The notes under the pieces were generated by a model. The model saw only the letters and a list, made by a program, of their open reading frames with translations, searched no databases and was not told the DNA's origin. From positions 1 through 44,600 of the forward strand of contig JAICQL010000041.1 in assembly GCA_025937895.1 (NCBI GenBank): a stretch of DNA of 44,600 bases, in the 5' to 3' direction. This DNA is from Polyangiaceae bacterium (GTDB lineage Bacteria > Myxococcota_A > Polyangia > Polyangiales > Polyangiaceae). This document shows positions 8,445-17,623 of the stretch, one piece after another. The number at the start of each line of letters is the position of its first letter. Within the stretch, counting starts at the first letter, position 1. The position numbers and the translations under genes were made by a program.

Positions 8445-9890
8445 TCAGTTTCCTTCCACTGGCCCCAGCAACTCCGTGAACAGTCGGTTCACGAGCTCGG
8501 GATTGGCGCGCCCCCCGCTCTGCTTCATCGCCTGCCCGACGAAGAAGCCGAGCAGCGCCCGCTTGCCAGCCCGGTAGGAGGCCACGTTCTTGGGATTTTG
8601 CTCCAGGATGGCCTGGCACAGGCTGCGCAGCTGGCCCTCGTCCGAGAGCACCATCAGCCCCAGCTCTTGCATCACGTCTGCGGGCGAGCGCTCCGTGCCC
8701 AGCAGCGCGGCATGGATCTTCTTGGCTTGGGGCCCGCCGATCTTGCCCTCTTCCATCAGCTGCAGCAGCTCCGCCACCTGCCCCGGGGTGACGGGGAAGC
8801 TCGCGGTCAGACCGTGGCTGGTGGTGTCTCGCAGCACCTCGGTCTGCACCCAGTTGGCGACCTTCACCGGCTGAGGAAAGCGCGCGCACACCTCGTTGAA
8901 GAAGCGTACGTATCCGGGATGCTGGGTGAGCGTGCTCACCGCGCTCGGCGCGAGCCCCAGCTCGCCCAGCCAGCGCTGGCGGGTGTCCGCCGGCAGCTCC
9001 CCGAGCTGCGCTCGCTGGGCGGCAATGCGCTCCGGCTCGATCACCAGCGGCGGCAGATCGGGCTCCGGAAAGTAGCGGTAGTCGTGCGCGTCCGCCTTGG
9101 ACCGCAAGGTGCGCGTCTGACCGCTCTCCGGATCGAACGATCGCGTCTCCTGCGTCACCTTGCCGCCGCCGTCCAGGATCGAGGCCTGCCGCGCGATCTC
9201 CACGTCGATGGCCCGTTGCACGTAGCGGAAGGAGTTGATGTTCTTCAGCTCGGTGCGCGTGCCGAGTTGCTTGGCGCCACGCGGCCGCAGCGACACGTTG
9301 GCGTCGCAGCGGAAACTGCCCTCCTCCATGTTGCCGTCGTTGGAGCCCACGAACATCAGGATCTCGCGCAGCGCGCGCAGGTAAGCGGCGGCCTCCGCGC
9401 TCGACTGCAGATCCGGAGCGCCGACGATCTCGATCAGCGGCGTGCCCGCGCGGTTGAGATCAACCCACGACTCCACCCCGGCGCCGTGCACGTTCTTGCC
9501 TGCGTCCTCCTCCAAGTGCACACGGGTGATCCGCGCGCGCTTGACCACGCCGTCCACCTCGATATCCAGCCAGCCCTCCGTGGAGAACGGCTGCTCGAAC
9601 TGGCTGATCTGATAGCCCTTGGGCAGATCCGGATAGAAGTAGTTCTTCCGGGCGAAGATGCTGCTCGAGTGGATCGTGCAGTTGAGCGCCAGCGCGGCGC
9701 GCACGGCCAGGTCGATCGCTAGCTGATTGCCCACGGGCAGCGCCCCGGGCAAGCCGAGGCAGGTCGGACACACGTGCTGGTTGGGCTCGGAGCCCACCTG
9801 CACCGAACAGCTGCAGAACAGCTTACTCTGGGTCAGCAGCTGGGCATGAACCTCCAGCCCGATCACTGCCTCATATTGCGCTACGCCCAC
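8445..9890 (-). CDS. gatB: Asp-tRNA(Asn)/Glu-tRNA(Gln) amidotransferase subunit B
   Basis: Subunit of the GatCAB amidotransferase; it phosphorylates mischarged Glu-tRNA(Gln) or Asp-tRNA(Asn) so that ammonia from GatA can amidate it. The 481 residues have the GatB catalytic domain from the N-terminal [13 protein letters not shown], with CSC and CPTCLGLPG zinc/metal-site segments, [19 protein letters not shown] (about 120) and [16 protein letters not shown]. The C-terminal helical YqeY-like domain covers about 330-475. It starts with GTG at 9890, 60 bp after nuoI. gatA and gatC are not in the window, so the three subunits are split in this genome. Confidence 0.96.
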   Translation of the reverse strand: MGVAQYEAVIGLEVHAQLLTQSKLFCSCSVQVGSEPNQHVCPTCLGLPGALPVGNQLAIDLAVRAALALNCTIHSSSIFARKNYFYPDLPKGYQISQFEQPFSTEGWLDIEVDGVVKRARITRVHLEEDAGKNVHGAGVESWVDLNRAGTPLIEIVGAPDLQSSAEAAAYLRALREILMFVGSNDGNMEEGSFRCDANVSLRPRGAKQLGTRTELKNINSFRYVQRAIDVEIARQASILDGGGKVTQETRSFDPESGQTRTLRSKADAHDYRYFPEPDLPPLVIEPERIAAQRAQLGELPADTRQRWLGELGLAPSAVSTLTQHPGYVRFFNEVCARFPQPVKVANWVQTEVLRDTTSHGLTASFPVTPGQVAELLQLMEEGKIGGPQAKKIHAALLGTERSPADVMQELGLMVLSDEGQLRSLCQAILEQNPKNVASYRAGKRALLGFFVGQAMKQSGGRANPELVNRLFTELLGPVEGN

Positions 9891-9950
9891 TTCCGCCGGC
9901 CTCGCCTGGTCATCCCGTGCCGCTCCATGATACCCGCGCGACGCGCGCCG

Positions 9951-10607
9951 TCAGTGCGGCTGGTGCTCGCGCGTGACGCCCGGGTGCGTGGGATCCCCCG
10001 GCTCGTGGCGCGTGTTGCCGCTCTCCTTGGAGCCATCGCGGCCGCGGAACTGCATTAGCAGGTCCTTCTTGAAGATGAACTGCTCGCGAGAATCGTACGG
10101 CGCGGGGTGCAGGCCGGTGTCCATGCGGATGGCGTCAACCGGGCACGCCTCCACACAGAAGCCGCAGAAGACGCAGCGCAATTCGTCGATCACGAACTCC
10201 GACGGATAGCGCTCGTAGCCGCGCCGCGAATCGCCCACCGGGTACTCCGCGGGGACGATGTGGATGCACTGCGCGGGGCACGCCGTGGAGCAGCACAGAC
10301 AGGCGACACACTTCGGGTCCCCGCTCGGGCGGGTGGTCAAGCGATGCACGCCGCGAAAGCGCTCCGGGTATGGCCGGCGCTGCTCGGGGTAACTGAGCGT
10401 GTTCACGCCATCGCTCATCGACTCCAGCACCGGATCGTTGCGCTGCCCCAGGGCCATCTCCTTCGTGTTCTTGAAGAAGTGCGCCATGGTGATGCCGAGA
10501 CCCTTGGCGATCTCCGGCACGTACGTCTGCACGCCGACGGCGCGCTTCGGCCGATCGACGACCTTGCCAACGACCTTGCGTGGCCCGAGCGGTTTGGTGT
10601 TTGCCAT
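9951..10607 (-). CDS. nuoI: NADH-quinone oxidoreductase subunit I
   Basis: Peripheral-arm subunit of complex I carrying two 4Fe-4S clusters (N6a and N6b). Two 4Cys motifs are intact: Cys100, 103, 106, 110 (CVACLCCSTACP) and Cys145, 148, 151, 155 (CVFCGFCVEACP). The product is 218 residues, with an N-terminal helix region typical of NuoI and a polar C-terminal extension after about residue 185. The ATG at 10607 lies 9 bp after the nuoH stop. It is the last nuo gene of this locus; nuoJ is not next as in Escherichia coli, and gatB follows instead. Confidence 0.95.
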   Translation of the reverse strand: MANTKPLGPRKVVGKVVDRPKRAVGVQTYVPEIAKGLGITMAHFFKNTKEMALGQRNDPVLESMSDGVNTLSYPEQRRPYPERFRGVHRLTTRPSGDPKCVACLCCSTACPAQCIHIVPAEYPVGDSRRGYERYPSEFVIDELRCVFCGFCVEACPVDAIRMDTGLHPAPYDSREQFIFKKDLLMQFRGRDGSKESGNTRHEPGDPTHPGVTREHQPH

Positions 10608-10616
10608 GAGCTTTCC

Positions 10617-12398
10617 TTATGCCCCCATCACCGCTTTGCGGGTGCCACCCGCGGCCGCCGCGAAGCGCGCCGAGGTGCTGGCCACAGACTGGCGATGTGC
10701 CGGCGGGCTCAGCAGGAAGCGGACGAATACGACGAGCCCGATCAGCCCGCCGAGGGCGATGACTGCCTTGGTCAGGTCGGCGGCGACGTTGGCGGCCGTC
10801 TGCAGCGCCTCGCTGCCGGTGTTCACCACCAGGATCAGCAGGCCCGTGACCAGGATGTTGCCCAGCGACAGCGGCAGCAGCACGCGCCAGCCCAGCTTCA
10901 TCACCTGGTCGTAGCGGAAGCGCGGCAAGGTCCAGCGAATGCTCAGCTGCAGCCAGCACATGAACACGACCTTGAGCACGAAGCCGAGGAAGCCTAGGAG
11001 CACTACCGCCAGGTGCGGCAGCGGCGTTGCGAACAGCTCACTGCCGCCGATGTGGATGCGCAGCCCGTCCGGATACAGGAAGGGTAGATCCCAGCCACCG
11101 AGGAAGATGGCAGCAATCACCGCGGACGCCGAGACCATGGCGATGTACTCGGAGAACATGAACATCGCGAACTTCATGCCGCAGTATTCGGTGAAGTAGC
11201 CAGCGACGAGCTCGCTCTCACCTTCCGGAATATCGAAAGGAATGCGCTTGGATTCAGCGACCGCTGCCGCGAAGAACAGGATGAAGGCCAGCGGCTGCAC
11301 GAAGATGCCCCAGGCGTGGTCGCGCTGCCAGCGCACCATGTCGTCGACCTGCAGCGTGCCGTAGATCATCATGGCGCCGATCAGGGTCAGGCCCAGGGTG
11401 ACCTCGTACGAGACCATCTGGCTCGCCGCGCGCAGACCGCCGAGCAAGCTGTACTTGTTGTCGCTGGCCCAGCCGGCGAGCGCCGCACCCACGATGCCGG
11501 TGCCGGCGACCGCGAAGAAATACAGGATGCCGACGTTGATGTCCGCGACCTGCAGCTTCAGGCCACGGCCGTCACACACCCCGCTCGAGTCGAGCGAGGC
11601 CGCCAGCGCCGTGATGTCGATGCCGCCCTCGGGTGCACGCCCGAAGCACAGGGTGTCGCCGAACGGGATCACCGCCAGCACCACCAGGGCCGGGAAGAAA
11701 GCCAGCCAGGGCGCGAGGCCGTACATCAAGCGATCGACGCCGAGTGGGATGATGTCCTCCTTGAACGCCGTCTTCAGGCCGTCCGCCGCCGGGTGCAGCA
11801 GGCCGAGCAGGCGCAGGCCCACGCGCTCGCCGCGCATGTTCAGCGCAGTGAAGCCCGCGCCGAACAGCATCGCGCCGCACAGCAAGAGCACGCCGCCGCC
11901 GTAGGCAGCGCCGCTGATCACGTCACCCAGGGGAGATCCCGCCACCAGGGCCAGGGCCACCAGCAGCCCCAGCTGGGTGAGGATACCCACCAGCGCGATG
12001 CGCCGGGGCGCGCCCAGACCTGCCAGGGTGCGATCCAGAGCCGACTCCGGACCGCGCCGGCGCACGTGCGCCACCACGGCCGAAAGCGTGATCCACGTCA
12101 TCAGCACAGCGAGCTGGCTGAACAGGAACGCGCGCCCCATCGAGACTGGATCCTCGCCGCGCGCTTGCTTGTCCTGCAAGGCCAGCCCCAGCACGGCCCC
12201 CGCTGCGGCCAGCGCGGGCAACACCGCCAGCGCCCGTGCGAGCATGGTGGGCAGCCAGACCACCGCGCGATCGGGCCCCACGCGATCCTGGATCAGCGCG
12301 CCCTGGCGCCGATCCACCCAGGTGCAGATGACCGCCACGTTCATGCCGAACATGACGACGAAGATGGCGCGGGCGACTCCGAGAAGGATTTCTGTCAC
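10617..12398 (-). CDS. nuoH: NADH-quinone oxidoreductase subunit H, with large membrane insertion
   Basis: Membrane subunit at the quinone-binding interface of complex I. Hallmarks are present: QDRVGPDR (37-44), HPAADGLKTAFKED (202-215), QVADINVGILYFFAV, the RIPFDIPEGESELVAGYFTEY loop, and RFRYDQVMKLGWRVLLPL near the C-terminus. The 593 residues far exceed the usual 325-430. About 150 extra residues, with roughly four hydrophobic segments (about 47-75, 90-112, 131-153, 160-186), separate two motifs that are normally some ten residues apart. A further insert of about 30 residues with two Cys precedes QVADIN. The start is GTG, overlapping the nuoG stop by four bases (GTGA). Confidence 0.93.
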   Translation of the reverse strand: MTEILLGVARAIFVVMFGMNVAVICTWVDRRQGALIQDRVGPDRAVVWLPTMLARALAVLPALAAAGAVLGLALQDKQARGEDPVSMGRAFLFSQLAVLMTWITLSAVVAHVRRRGPESALDRTLAGLGAPRRIALVGILTQLGLLVALALVAGSPLGDVISGAAYGGGVLLLCGAMLFGAGFTALNMRGERVGLRLLGLLHPAADGLKTAFKEDIIPLGVDRLMYGLAPWLAFFPALVVLAVIPFGDTLCFGRAPEGGIDITALAASLDSSGVCDGRGLKLQVADINVGILYFFAVAGTGIVGAALAGWASDNKYSLLGGLRAASQMVSYEVTLGLTLIGAMMIYGTLQVDDMVRWQRDHAWGIFVQPLAFILFFAAAVAESKRIPFDIPEGESELVAGYFTEYCGMKFAMFMFSEYIAMVSASAVIAAIFLGGWDLPFLYPDGLRIHIGGSELFATPLPHLAVVLLGFLGFVLKVVFMCWLQLSIRWTLPRFRYDQVMKLGWRVLLPLSLGNILVTGLLILVVNTGSEALQTAANVAADLTKAVIALGGLIGLVVFVRFLLSPPAHRQSVASTSARFAAAAGGTRKAVMGA

Positions 12399-14050
12399 GA
12401 GACGGCTCCCGGCTGGACGGAACGCTTGGCGGCCTCGCTGTTGAGCGGCCTACCCTGGAGAGCCGTGCGTAGCTCGTCCACGGTGCGCCATGGGATGGCA
12501 ATACCCAGGCGCAGGGCCAGCGCCGCCACCAGCTTCCAGGCGGGACGCGCTTGCCCCGCGGGCTGCACCGCGGGCTCGCTCTCCTGCACCATGCCCTTGG
12601 CGTTCATGAACTGACCATCGCACTCCGCCCAGCTGGCGGCCGGCAAGAATACGTGCGCCGCCTGCGCCAGCGGCCCGTCCCAGGTGCCCATCACCACGAG
12701 CCCCTGAAGCCGCCCGAGGCTGGCTACCCGCGCGTCGGCGCCCGTGGCGCCCGCATCCACCGCGCTGCCCAGGGCGAGCACATGGGTCACCGCCCCCGCG
12801 TCGATGGCCGACGAGAGCGCGGCGAAATTCTGCGCGCGCACCGGCGCCAGCAGCGCGTTCACGCCGGCGGTGTTCGAGTTCTTGTCCGGGTGGCGCAGGA
12901 TCTGATCGCCCTTGCCCGGGGGGCGCCCGGTGGAGAACACGCGCGATGCGCTGAGCGACTCGCGGCGAGCTGCGCCGGACCAGAGCAGGCTGTGCGCGAG
13001 CTCCAGCAGCGCGAAATTGTCTTCCAGCGAGTGCTGGGCGCTCAGCAAGACGGCGACCTTGGACGGCTCTGCGTGGCGCAGCACCTCGGCAGCGCGATCC
13101 AGCGCCGTGCCGACTTGAACCGCCTCGCCTCCGATGCGCGCATCCGTAACCCGGTTCTCGGCGTTGCGCTGGTAGTCCAGCATGCCCGCGTCGCACATCC
13201 AGTACTTGTTGACCTCGGGGTTCTCCCGGGGGCGGTGCCGATACACCGTCTGGTTGCGCGGATCGTAGTCCAGCCAGGCATTGCAGCCGGTGGCACAGCC
13301 CTGGCAGACGCCGCGCGCGCTGCGCAGGAACCACACGCGCGCCTTGAAGCGGAAGTCACTGGCGGTGAGCGCGCCCACCGGACAGACGTACTCCGTCATC
13401 AGGGTGTAGTCGTGATCCAGCTCGCGGCCGGGCGACACGACGATCTCGTTCACGTTGCCGCGCTCGCGCACGCTCAGCACGGGATCCTGTGCCACCTCTT
13501 CGCAGAAGCGGACGCAGCGCGTGCACACGATGCAGCGCTCTGCGTCGTACACGATGGTGGGCCCGAACACCTGCGCCTTGGGCTTGTGCACCGGCTCGTC
13601 ACGCATGCGCTTGCCCGAGCGCTGGTGCTCCAGCCAGTAGTCCTGCAGCCGGCACTCGCCCGCCTGATCACAGATGGGGCAATCCACCGGGTGATTCAGC
13701 AGCAAGAACTCCTGCACCGCTGCACGCGCCTTGGCCACGTGTTTGCTGGACTCGCTGCGGATGTCCATGCCCTCGGAGACCATCTGCTGGCAGGCTGGCT
13801 GCAGCTTCGGCTTCTGCTGGTCGACGTATTCACCCGTCTCGGGATCGTAGGCCAGCACGTTGAGCATCATCGCGGGGCGCCCGGGCGGCGGCGCCACCTC
13901 GACCAGGCACATGCGGCAGTTGGCCGCGACGCTCAGGCCGGGGTGCCAGCAGTAGTGCGGAATATCGATGCCCGCCCGATGGGCGGCCTGGATGACCGTT
14001 TCACCCTTTTCGAAGGGAATCTCTCGACCATCAATCTTGAACGTGGGCAT
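12395..14050 (-). CDS. nuoG: NADH-quinone oxidoreductase subunit G (short form)
   Basis: Carries the electron relay from the NADH module towards the quinone site. Ligands are all visible: 2Fe-2S N1b (Cys34, 45, 48, 87), His-ligated cluster (His120, Cys124, 127, 133), 4Fe-4S (Cys173, 176, 179, 223) and an N7-like set (Cys249, 252, 256, 286; C-x2-C-x3-C-x29-C). N7 occurs only in some bacterial NuoG. The C-terminal molybdopterin-oxidoreductase-like domain is shortened: 551 residues against about 900 in Escherichia coli. It lies about 40 bp after nuoD; nuoE and nuoF, normally between them, are absent. Confidence 0.94.
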   Translation of the reverse strand: MPTFKIDGREIPFEKGETVIQAAHRAGIDIPHYCWHPGLSVAANCRMCLVEVAPPPGRPAMMLNVLAYDPETGEYVDQQKPKLQPACQQMVSEGMDIRSESSKHVAKARAAVQEFLLLNHPVDCPICDQAGECRLQDYWLEHQRSGKRMRDEPVHKPKAQVFGPTIVYDAERCIVCTRCVRFCEEVAQDPVLSVRERGNVNEIVVSPGRELDHDYTLMTEYVCPVGALTASDFRFKARVWFLRSARGVCQGCATGCNAWLDYDPRNQTVYRHRPRENPEVNKYWMCDAGMLDYQRNAENRVTDARIGGEAVQVGTALDRAAEVLRHAEPSKVAVLLSAQHSLEDNFALLELAHSLLWSGAARRESLSASRVFSTGRPPGKGDQILRHPDKNSNTAGVNALLAPVRAQNFAALSSAIDAGAVTHVLALGSAVDAGATGADARVASLGRLQGLVVMGTWDGPLAQAAHVFLPAASWAECDGQFMNAKGMVQESEPAVQPAGQARPAWKLVAALALRLGIAIPWRTVDELRTALQGRPLNSEAAKRSVQPGAVS

Positions 14051-14089
14051 CCGTTTCTCCTGCGAGAAGCTCTTACGCGCGTCGCCGCC

Positions 14090-15304
14090 TCAGCGGTCGC
14101 ACTCGCCACCAATCATGTTGAGCGAGCCGAAACACGGGACCACGTCGGAGACCATGGCTCCGGTGATCACGCGCTCCAGACCGCTGGTTACCAGGAAGCA
14201 GGGCGGGCGAATACGCACCCGGTAGGGCGTGCCGCTACCATCGCTCACCAGGTAAAAGCCCAGCTCTCCGTTGCCACCCTCGCTGTACGAGTAGACCTCA
14301 CCCGCCGGGATCTTCAAACCCTCCATGATCACCTTGAAGTGACGGATGGTGCCCTCGATGGTGTTGTAGACCTCCTGCTTGGGCGGCAGCACCACGCGCG
14401 GGTCGTCCACGTTGATCGGGCCGGAGTCGGGCAACAAGCGCAGCACCTGCTCGATGATGCGAGCGCTCTGCTTGATCTCTTCCAGGCGCACGACGAAGCG
14501 ATCGAAGCAGTCGCCCTCCGAGCCCACCGGGACGTCGAACTCCACCTCGTCGTAGCGCCCGTACGGATGGGACTTGCGTACGTCGTACGGCACGCCACAA
14601 GCGCGCAGGCACGGCCCCGTCCAGCCGAGGGAGATGGCGTCTTCCTGGCTGATCTTGCCGATGCCTTGCAGGCGATCGAGGAAGATGCGATTGCCGAACA
14701 GCAGCCGCTCCGACTCCTCGATGATGGACAGGATCTGCGTCAGCGCCGCCCGCGTGGTCTCCTTGAAGCCGTCCGTCGGCGGAGAGGCCATGCCGCCGAT
14801 GCGGCCGAAGCTGTGCGTTAGGCGCGCGCCCGTCTCCTCCTCCAGGATGTCCCAGACCATCTCACGGCCCTTGATCATCCAGAGGAACGGGGTGAACGCG
14901 CCGAGCTCCATGGCCATGGCGCCGTCGCACGTCAGGTGGTCGGAGATGCGCGCCAGCTCACCCAGCGCGATGCGATAGTAGGCGCAGCGCGGCGGCACCT
15001 CGATGCCCAGCATCTTCTCGCAGGCCTGAGCGAACGCCACGTTGTTCAGCATCGGCGAGACGTAGTTGCAGCGGTCGACATACGGGAAGACCTGCGACCA
15101 GGTGCCGCGCTCGCACATCTTCTCGAAGCCGCGATGCAGGTAGCCGACCTGCACGTCCACCCGCTCGATCACCTCGCCGCTGAGCTCCATCTGGCAGCGG
15201 ACCGTGCCGTGCATGGCGGGGTGCGCGGGCCCGACGTTGATGAACATCGGCTCCGCGTCGAGCTCCAGCTCTGACCGTTCGAGATCTAGATCCTGAGTTT
15301 CCAT
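14090..15304 (-). CDS. nuoD: NADH-quinone oxidoreductase subunit D
   Basis: 49-kDa-type subunit of complex I that forms the quinone cavity with NuoB. The 404 residues start conventionally: GPAHPAMHGTVR (about 25-36) and VGYLHRGFEKMCE (53-65). Also seen are the YVDRCNYVSPMLNN segment, the GGMASPP loop, and the C-terminal GAMVSDVVPCFGSLNMIGGECDR, which ends in the Asp-Arg typical of this family. It is a stand-alone D rather than the fused NuoCD. The ATG at 15304 lies 33 bp after nuoC. Confidence 0.96.
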   Translation of the reverse strand: METQDLDLERSELELDAEPMFINVGPAHPAMHGTVRCQMELSGEVIERVDVQVGYLHRGFEKMCERGTWSQVFPYVDRCNYVSPMLNNVAFAQACEKMLGIEVPPRCAYYRIALGELARISDHLTCDGAMAMELGAFTPFLWMIKGREMVWDILEEETGARLTHSFGRIGGMASPPTDGFKETTRAALTQILSIIEESERLLFGNRIFLDRLQGIGKISQEDAISLGWTGPCLRACGVPYDVRKSHPYGRYDEVEFDVPVGSEGDCFDRFVVRLEEIKQSARIIEQVLRLLPDSGPINVDDPRVVLPPKQEVYNTIEGTIRHFKVIMEGLKIPAGEVYSYSEGGNGELGFYLVSDGSGTPYRVRIRPPCFLVTSGLERVITGAMVSDVVPCFGSLNMIGGECDR

Positions 15305-15337
15305 GTCAGCCGCATTTCCCTGTGAAGCCGCGCGCGC

Positions 15338-15985
15338 TCACGCCTCGTGGCTCTTGCCCAGACCCGCTTCCAGCGCCTCGGGGAAGAGCTCCGGATCGCT
15401 GTCGCGGCCAAGCTGCCGCCCCGACTGCTGGTGCGTTTGCCGCCCGAAGGGCATGCCCTCGAAGACGTTGAACGGAGGAAGCTTGTCGTTGTTGATGCCC
15501 TCGCGGTACGGCACGAGCGGCTGGATTCGCTCCGCTGGGTAATCCTTGCGCAGCGGGTGACCGACGAACTCGGGGTACAGCAGGATGCGCCGCAGATCGG
15601 GGTGCCCCACGAACTCGATGCCAAACATGTCGTAGCACTCGCGTTCCAGCCAGTTCGCGCTGCCCCAGAGATCCGCCACGGAGGCGACCCTGACGTCGGT
15701 GCCAGAGCTATCGCCGATGCGCGTCTTCAAGCGCAGCCGATGGCCGTGGTGTAGCGAGTACAGATGAGCCACGACCTCGAAGCGCGGGTCGCGGTCGGGG
15801 TAGTCGACCGCGGTGAGATCCGTGAGCATGTTCATCTGCGCCGGCGGCGCGTCCCGCAGGAAGCGGCACACTTCATGCCAGCTACCCGGATCGAGCACCA
15901 CCGTTTCGTCGCCGTGCTGTGCATGCGTCTCCAGCACCGCCAGCGCGAATTGGTTCTTCAGCAGATCGACGAGTCGTTGCGCCAT
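15338..15985 (-). CDS. nuoC: NADH-quinone oxidoreductase subunit C
   Basis: 30-kDa-type peripheral subunit of complex I. The 215 residues contain [10 protein letters not shown] (about 58-67), the [24 protein letters not shown] signature split across about 105-128, and [20 protein letters not shown] (about 136-155), the family's C-terminal hallmark. A polar tail of about 50 residues follows. The start ATG 15985 follows nuoB by 77 bp, the longest gap inside the nuo block. Confidence 0.95.
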   Translation of the reverse strand: MAQRLVDLLKNQFALAVLETHAQHGDETVVLDPGSWHEVCRFLRDAPPAQMNMLTDLTAVDYPDRDPRFEVVAHLYSLHHGHRLRLKTRIGDSSGTDVRVASVADLWGSANWLERECYDMFGIEFVGHPDLRRILLYPEFVGHPLRKDYPAERIQPLVPYREGINNDKLPPFNVFEGMPFGRQTHQQSGRQLGRDSDPELFPEALEAGLGKSHEA

Positions 15986-16062
15986 TCTCTCCGAGCCTCA
16001 ATCTCGAGCGGCGGAGGGCGCTACCAGCGAAGTACCGCCGGCATCGCTCTCCGCCCCTGCCC

Positions 16063-16647
16063 TCAGCCGACCGACTCCCGCTTCTTGCCCAGCTGCACCA
16101 GGCCGTGGCCTGGTAGCTCGACCGGGTCGGTGCGCGGCTTTACCACCGCAGGCCGTGGGTCGCGGCGAGCGATCTTGTCCATCAGCAGCATCAGCCCGTC
16201 GAGCACGCCCTCCGGACGCGGAGGGCAACCGGGGATGTACACGTCGCACGGGATGATCTTGTCGATACCGGCGACGGTCGCGTAGTTGTCATAGAAGCCG
16301 CCGCAGGACGCGCAGGTGCCGAAGGCGACCACCCACTTGGGCTCCGCCATCTGATCGTAGATGCGCTTGAGGATGGGCGCCTGGCGCTGGGTGATGGTGC
16401 CCACCACCCACAGCAGATCGCTCTGGCGCGGAGAGAAGCGCGGCACCTCGGCGCCGAAGCGCGACAGGTCGTAGCGCGGGCTGGTGACGCCCATGAACTC
16501 CATGCCGCAACACGCGGTGACGAACGGACACATGAAGAGCGAGTACTTCTGTGCCCAGGCGAGCAGATCCTTCAGGCGGGTGGTGGCAAAGCCATCCACC
16601 ACAATCGGTTCCATGATCTGCGTTGACTTCGGTGCTAGCTCTCCCAT
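16063..16647 (-). CDS. nuoB: NADH-quinone oxidoreductase subunit B
   Basis: Holds cluster N2, the last Fe-S centre before quinone. From ATG 16647 the product is 194 residues. The N2 ligands are visible: tandem Cys46-Cys47 (TACCGMEF), Cys112 with Cys115 close by (GTCASCGG) and Cys141 (PGCPPRPE). The start overlaps the end of nuoA by 13 bp and has an AAAGGGG ribosome site upstream. A longer open frame to 16866 lies inside nuoA and is not conserved. Met12 is a less likely alternative start. Confidence 0.95.
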   Translation of the reverse strand: MGELAPKSTQIMEPIVVDGFATTRLKDLLAWAQKYSLFMCPFVTACCGMEFMGVTSPRYDLSRFGAEVPRFSPRQSDLLWVVGTITQRQAPILKRIYDQMAEPKWVVAFGTCASCGGFYDNYATVAGIDKIIPCDVYIPGCPPRPEGVLDGLMLLMDKIARRDPRPAVVKPRTDPVELPGHGLVQLGKKRESVG

Positions 16648-16994
16648 TCGAGTGCCCCTTTCTTCCAGCAATAAACCAGGGCGACGAGCAGCGAGCCGAT
16701 GAACGCCAGCATGCTGGCGAAGCCGGTCCAACCGAGCGTCTTGAACAAGGTGGCCCATGGGTACATGAACACCACCTCGATATCGAACACCACGAACAAG
16801 ATGGCCGTGAGGTAGAACTTCACGCTCATCTTCGTGTGTCCGGACCCCTCGCTGTCGTTGCCGCACTCAAACGGCATGACCTTGCCAGGGGTGGGGTTCT
16901 TCGGCCCGAGGAAATGGCCGGCGCAGTACATGCCGGCGCAAATCACGAGCGCGACCCCGAACATGAAAAACATCGGAAGGTACAGCTCGAGCAT
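16635..16994 (-). CDS. nuoA: NADH-quinone oxidoreductase subunit A
   Basis: Small membrane subunit of complex I near the quinone channel. The 119 residues have three membrane helices (about 5-27, 60-80, 90-110) and the conserved acidic loop: GPKNPTPGKVMPFECGNDSEG. The conserved Cys of the FECGN motif is at about 44. FYLTAILFVVFDIEVVFMYPWA is the family's second-helix signature. It is the first gene of the block; a sigma-70-like promoter is found about 125-150 bp upstream. Confidence 0.95.
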   Translation of the reverse strand: MLELYLPMFFMFGVALVICAGMYCAGHFLGPKNPTPGKVMPFECGNDSEGSGHTKMSVKFYLTAILFVVFDIEVVFMYPWATLFKTLGWTGFASMLAFIGSLLVALVYCWKKGALEWES

Positions 16995-17115
16995 CGTCGT
17001 ATTGGGATAGAGCCGGGTGGATGGAGCACGTCAGCGCGACTGCCACGAGCAGCGGCGCAAGCTTGAACTTGCGCAAAAACACAGCCGCGCCGAAAAACTC
17101 CGCTGTTTCGAGCGC

Positions 17116-17144
17116 TTGATAGTTCTTTGCCGGATTGCTGTCAA
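17116..17144 (-). promoter_or_regulatory. nuoAp: Sigma-70-type promoter for the nuo operon
   Basis: On the minus strand a perfect TTGACA -35 box (17139-17144) is followed after exactly 17 bp by TATCAA (17116-17121), four of six matches to the -10 consensus. Transcription would start near 17109, giving a leader of about 115 nt before nuoA. Seen in sequence; use in vivo is inferred. Confidence 0.6.
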
Positions 17145-17487
17145 TCGCGGCTGGATGGTGACAGAGACAGGCTCTGGCGAGTCGAGAGGGGCTCCGCAGC
17201 ACCTTTGGCAGCTACCGAGCCACGGGGGCTGCCAGGGCCGGCTACGGTTCGGGCTGTTGCAGCCGGTGGCCAGGAGTCGGGATGGGAGCCCTGGCCCCTT
17301 CGCGCGCTGCATCAACCAGCAACGGCGAGGGCATCGCGCACACCTGCGGGGGCGGAACCCCCCAACGCGAAATCAGCAGGCGGCACATTCCGAAGCACCC
17401 ACCATGTAGCCCGTTCGCGCGCGCAGCGCGAGGGGAACCTCAGACGAGCGCAGGGCGCTCGAACGGCGCGCAGGGCGCCCGCAGTGC

Positions 17488-17612
17488 AAGGGAAACACCC
17501 GCCGCGGGGGCAACACCGCCGCGGGGAAACGCCACCGCGGGGAAACACCGCGACTGGGGAAGCACCGCGGGAAACACGGCGGGAAACACCGCGGGAAACA
17601 CCGCGGGAAACA
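17488..17612. repeat. GGGAAACACCGC 12-bp tandem repeats
   Basis: GGGAAACAC(C/G)GC repeats in exact 12-bp phase at 17569, 17581, 17593 and 17605 (last copy partial). Looser copies spread back to 17488. The array begins 11 bp beyond the stop codon of the minus-strand TPR-like gene, so it would be the first part of that gene's 3' region. The rest of the 16995-17623 gap holds the nuo promoter region and GC-rich, palindrome-containing sequence (for example GAGCGCAGGGCGCTC near 17440-17460), with no gene I can support. Confidence 0.8.
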
Positions 17613-17623
17613 CGTGGGGGAGC

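Noticed and set aside
12551..14821. Very long plus-strand open frame (756 codons) across nuoG and nuoD
   Set aside because: Shadow of GC-rich coding sequence: the opposite strand carries two fully motif-supported nuo genes.
17488..17612. CRISPR-like array
   Set aside because: The repeats are contiguous 12-bp units with no unique spacers and no cas genes nearby.
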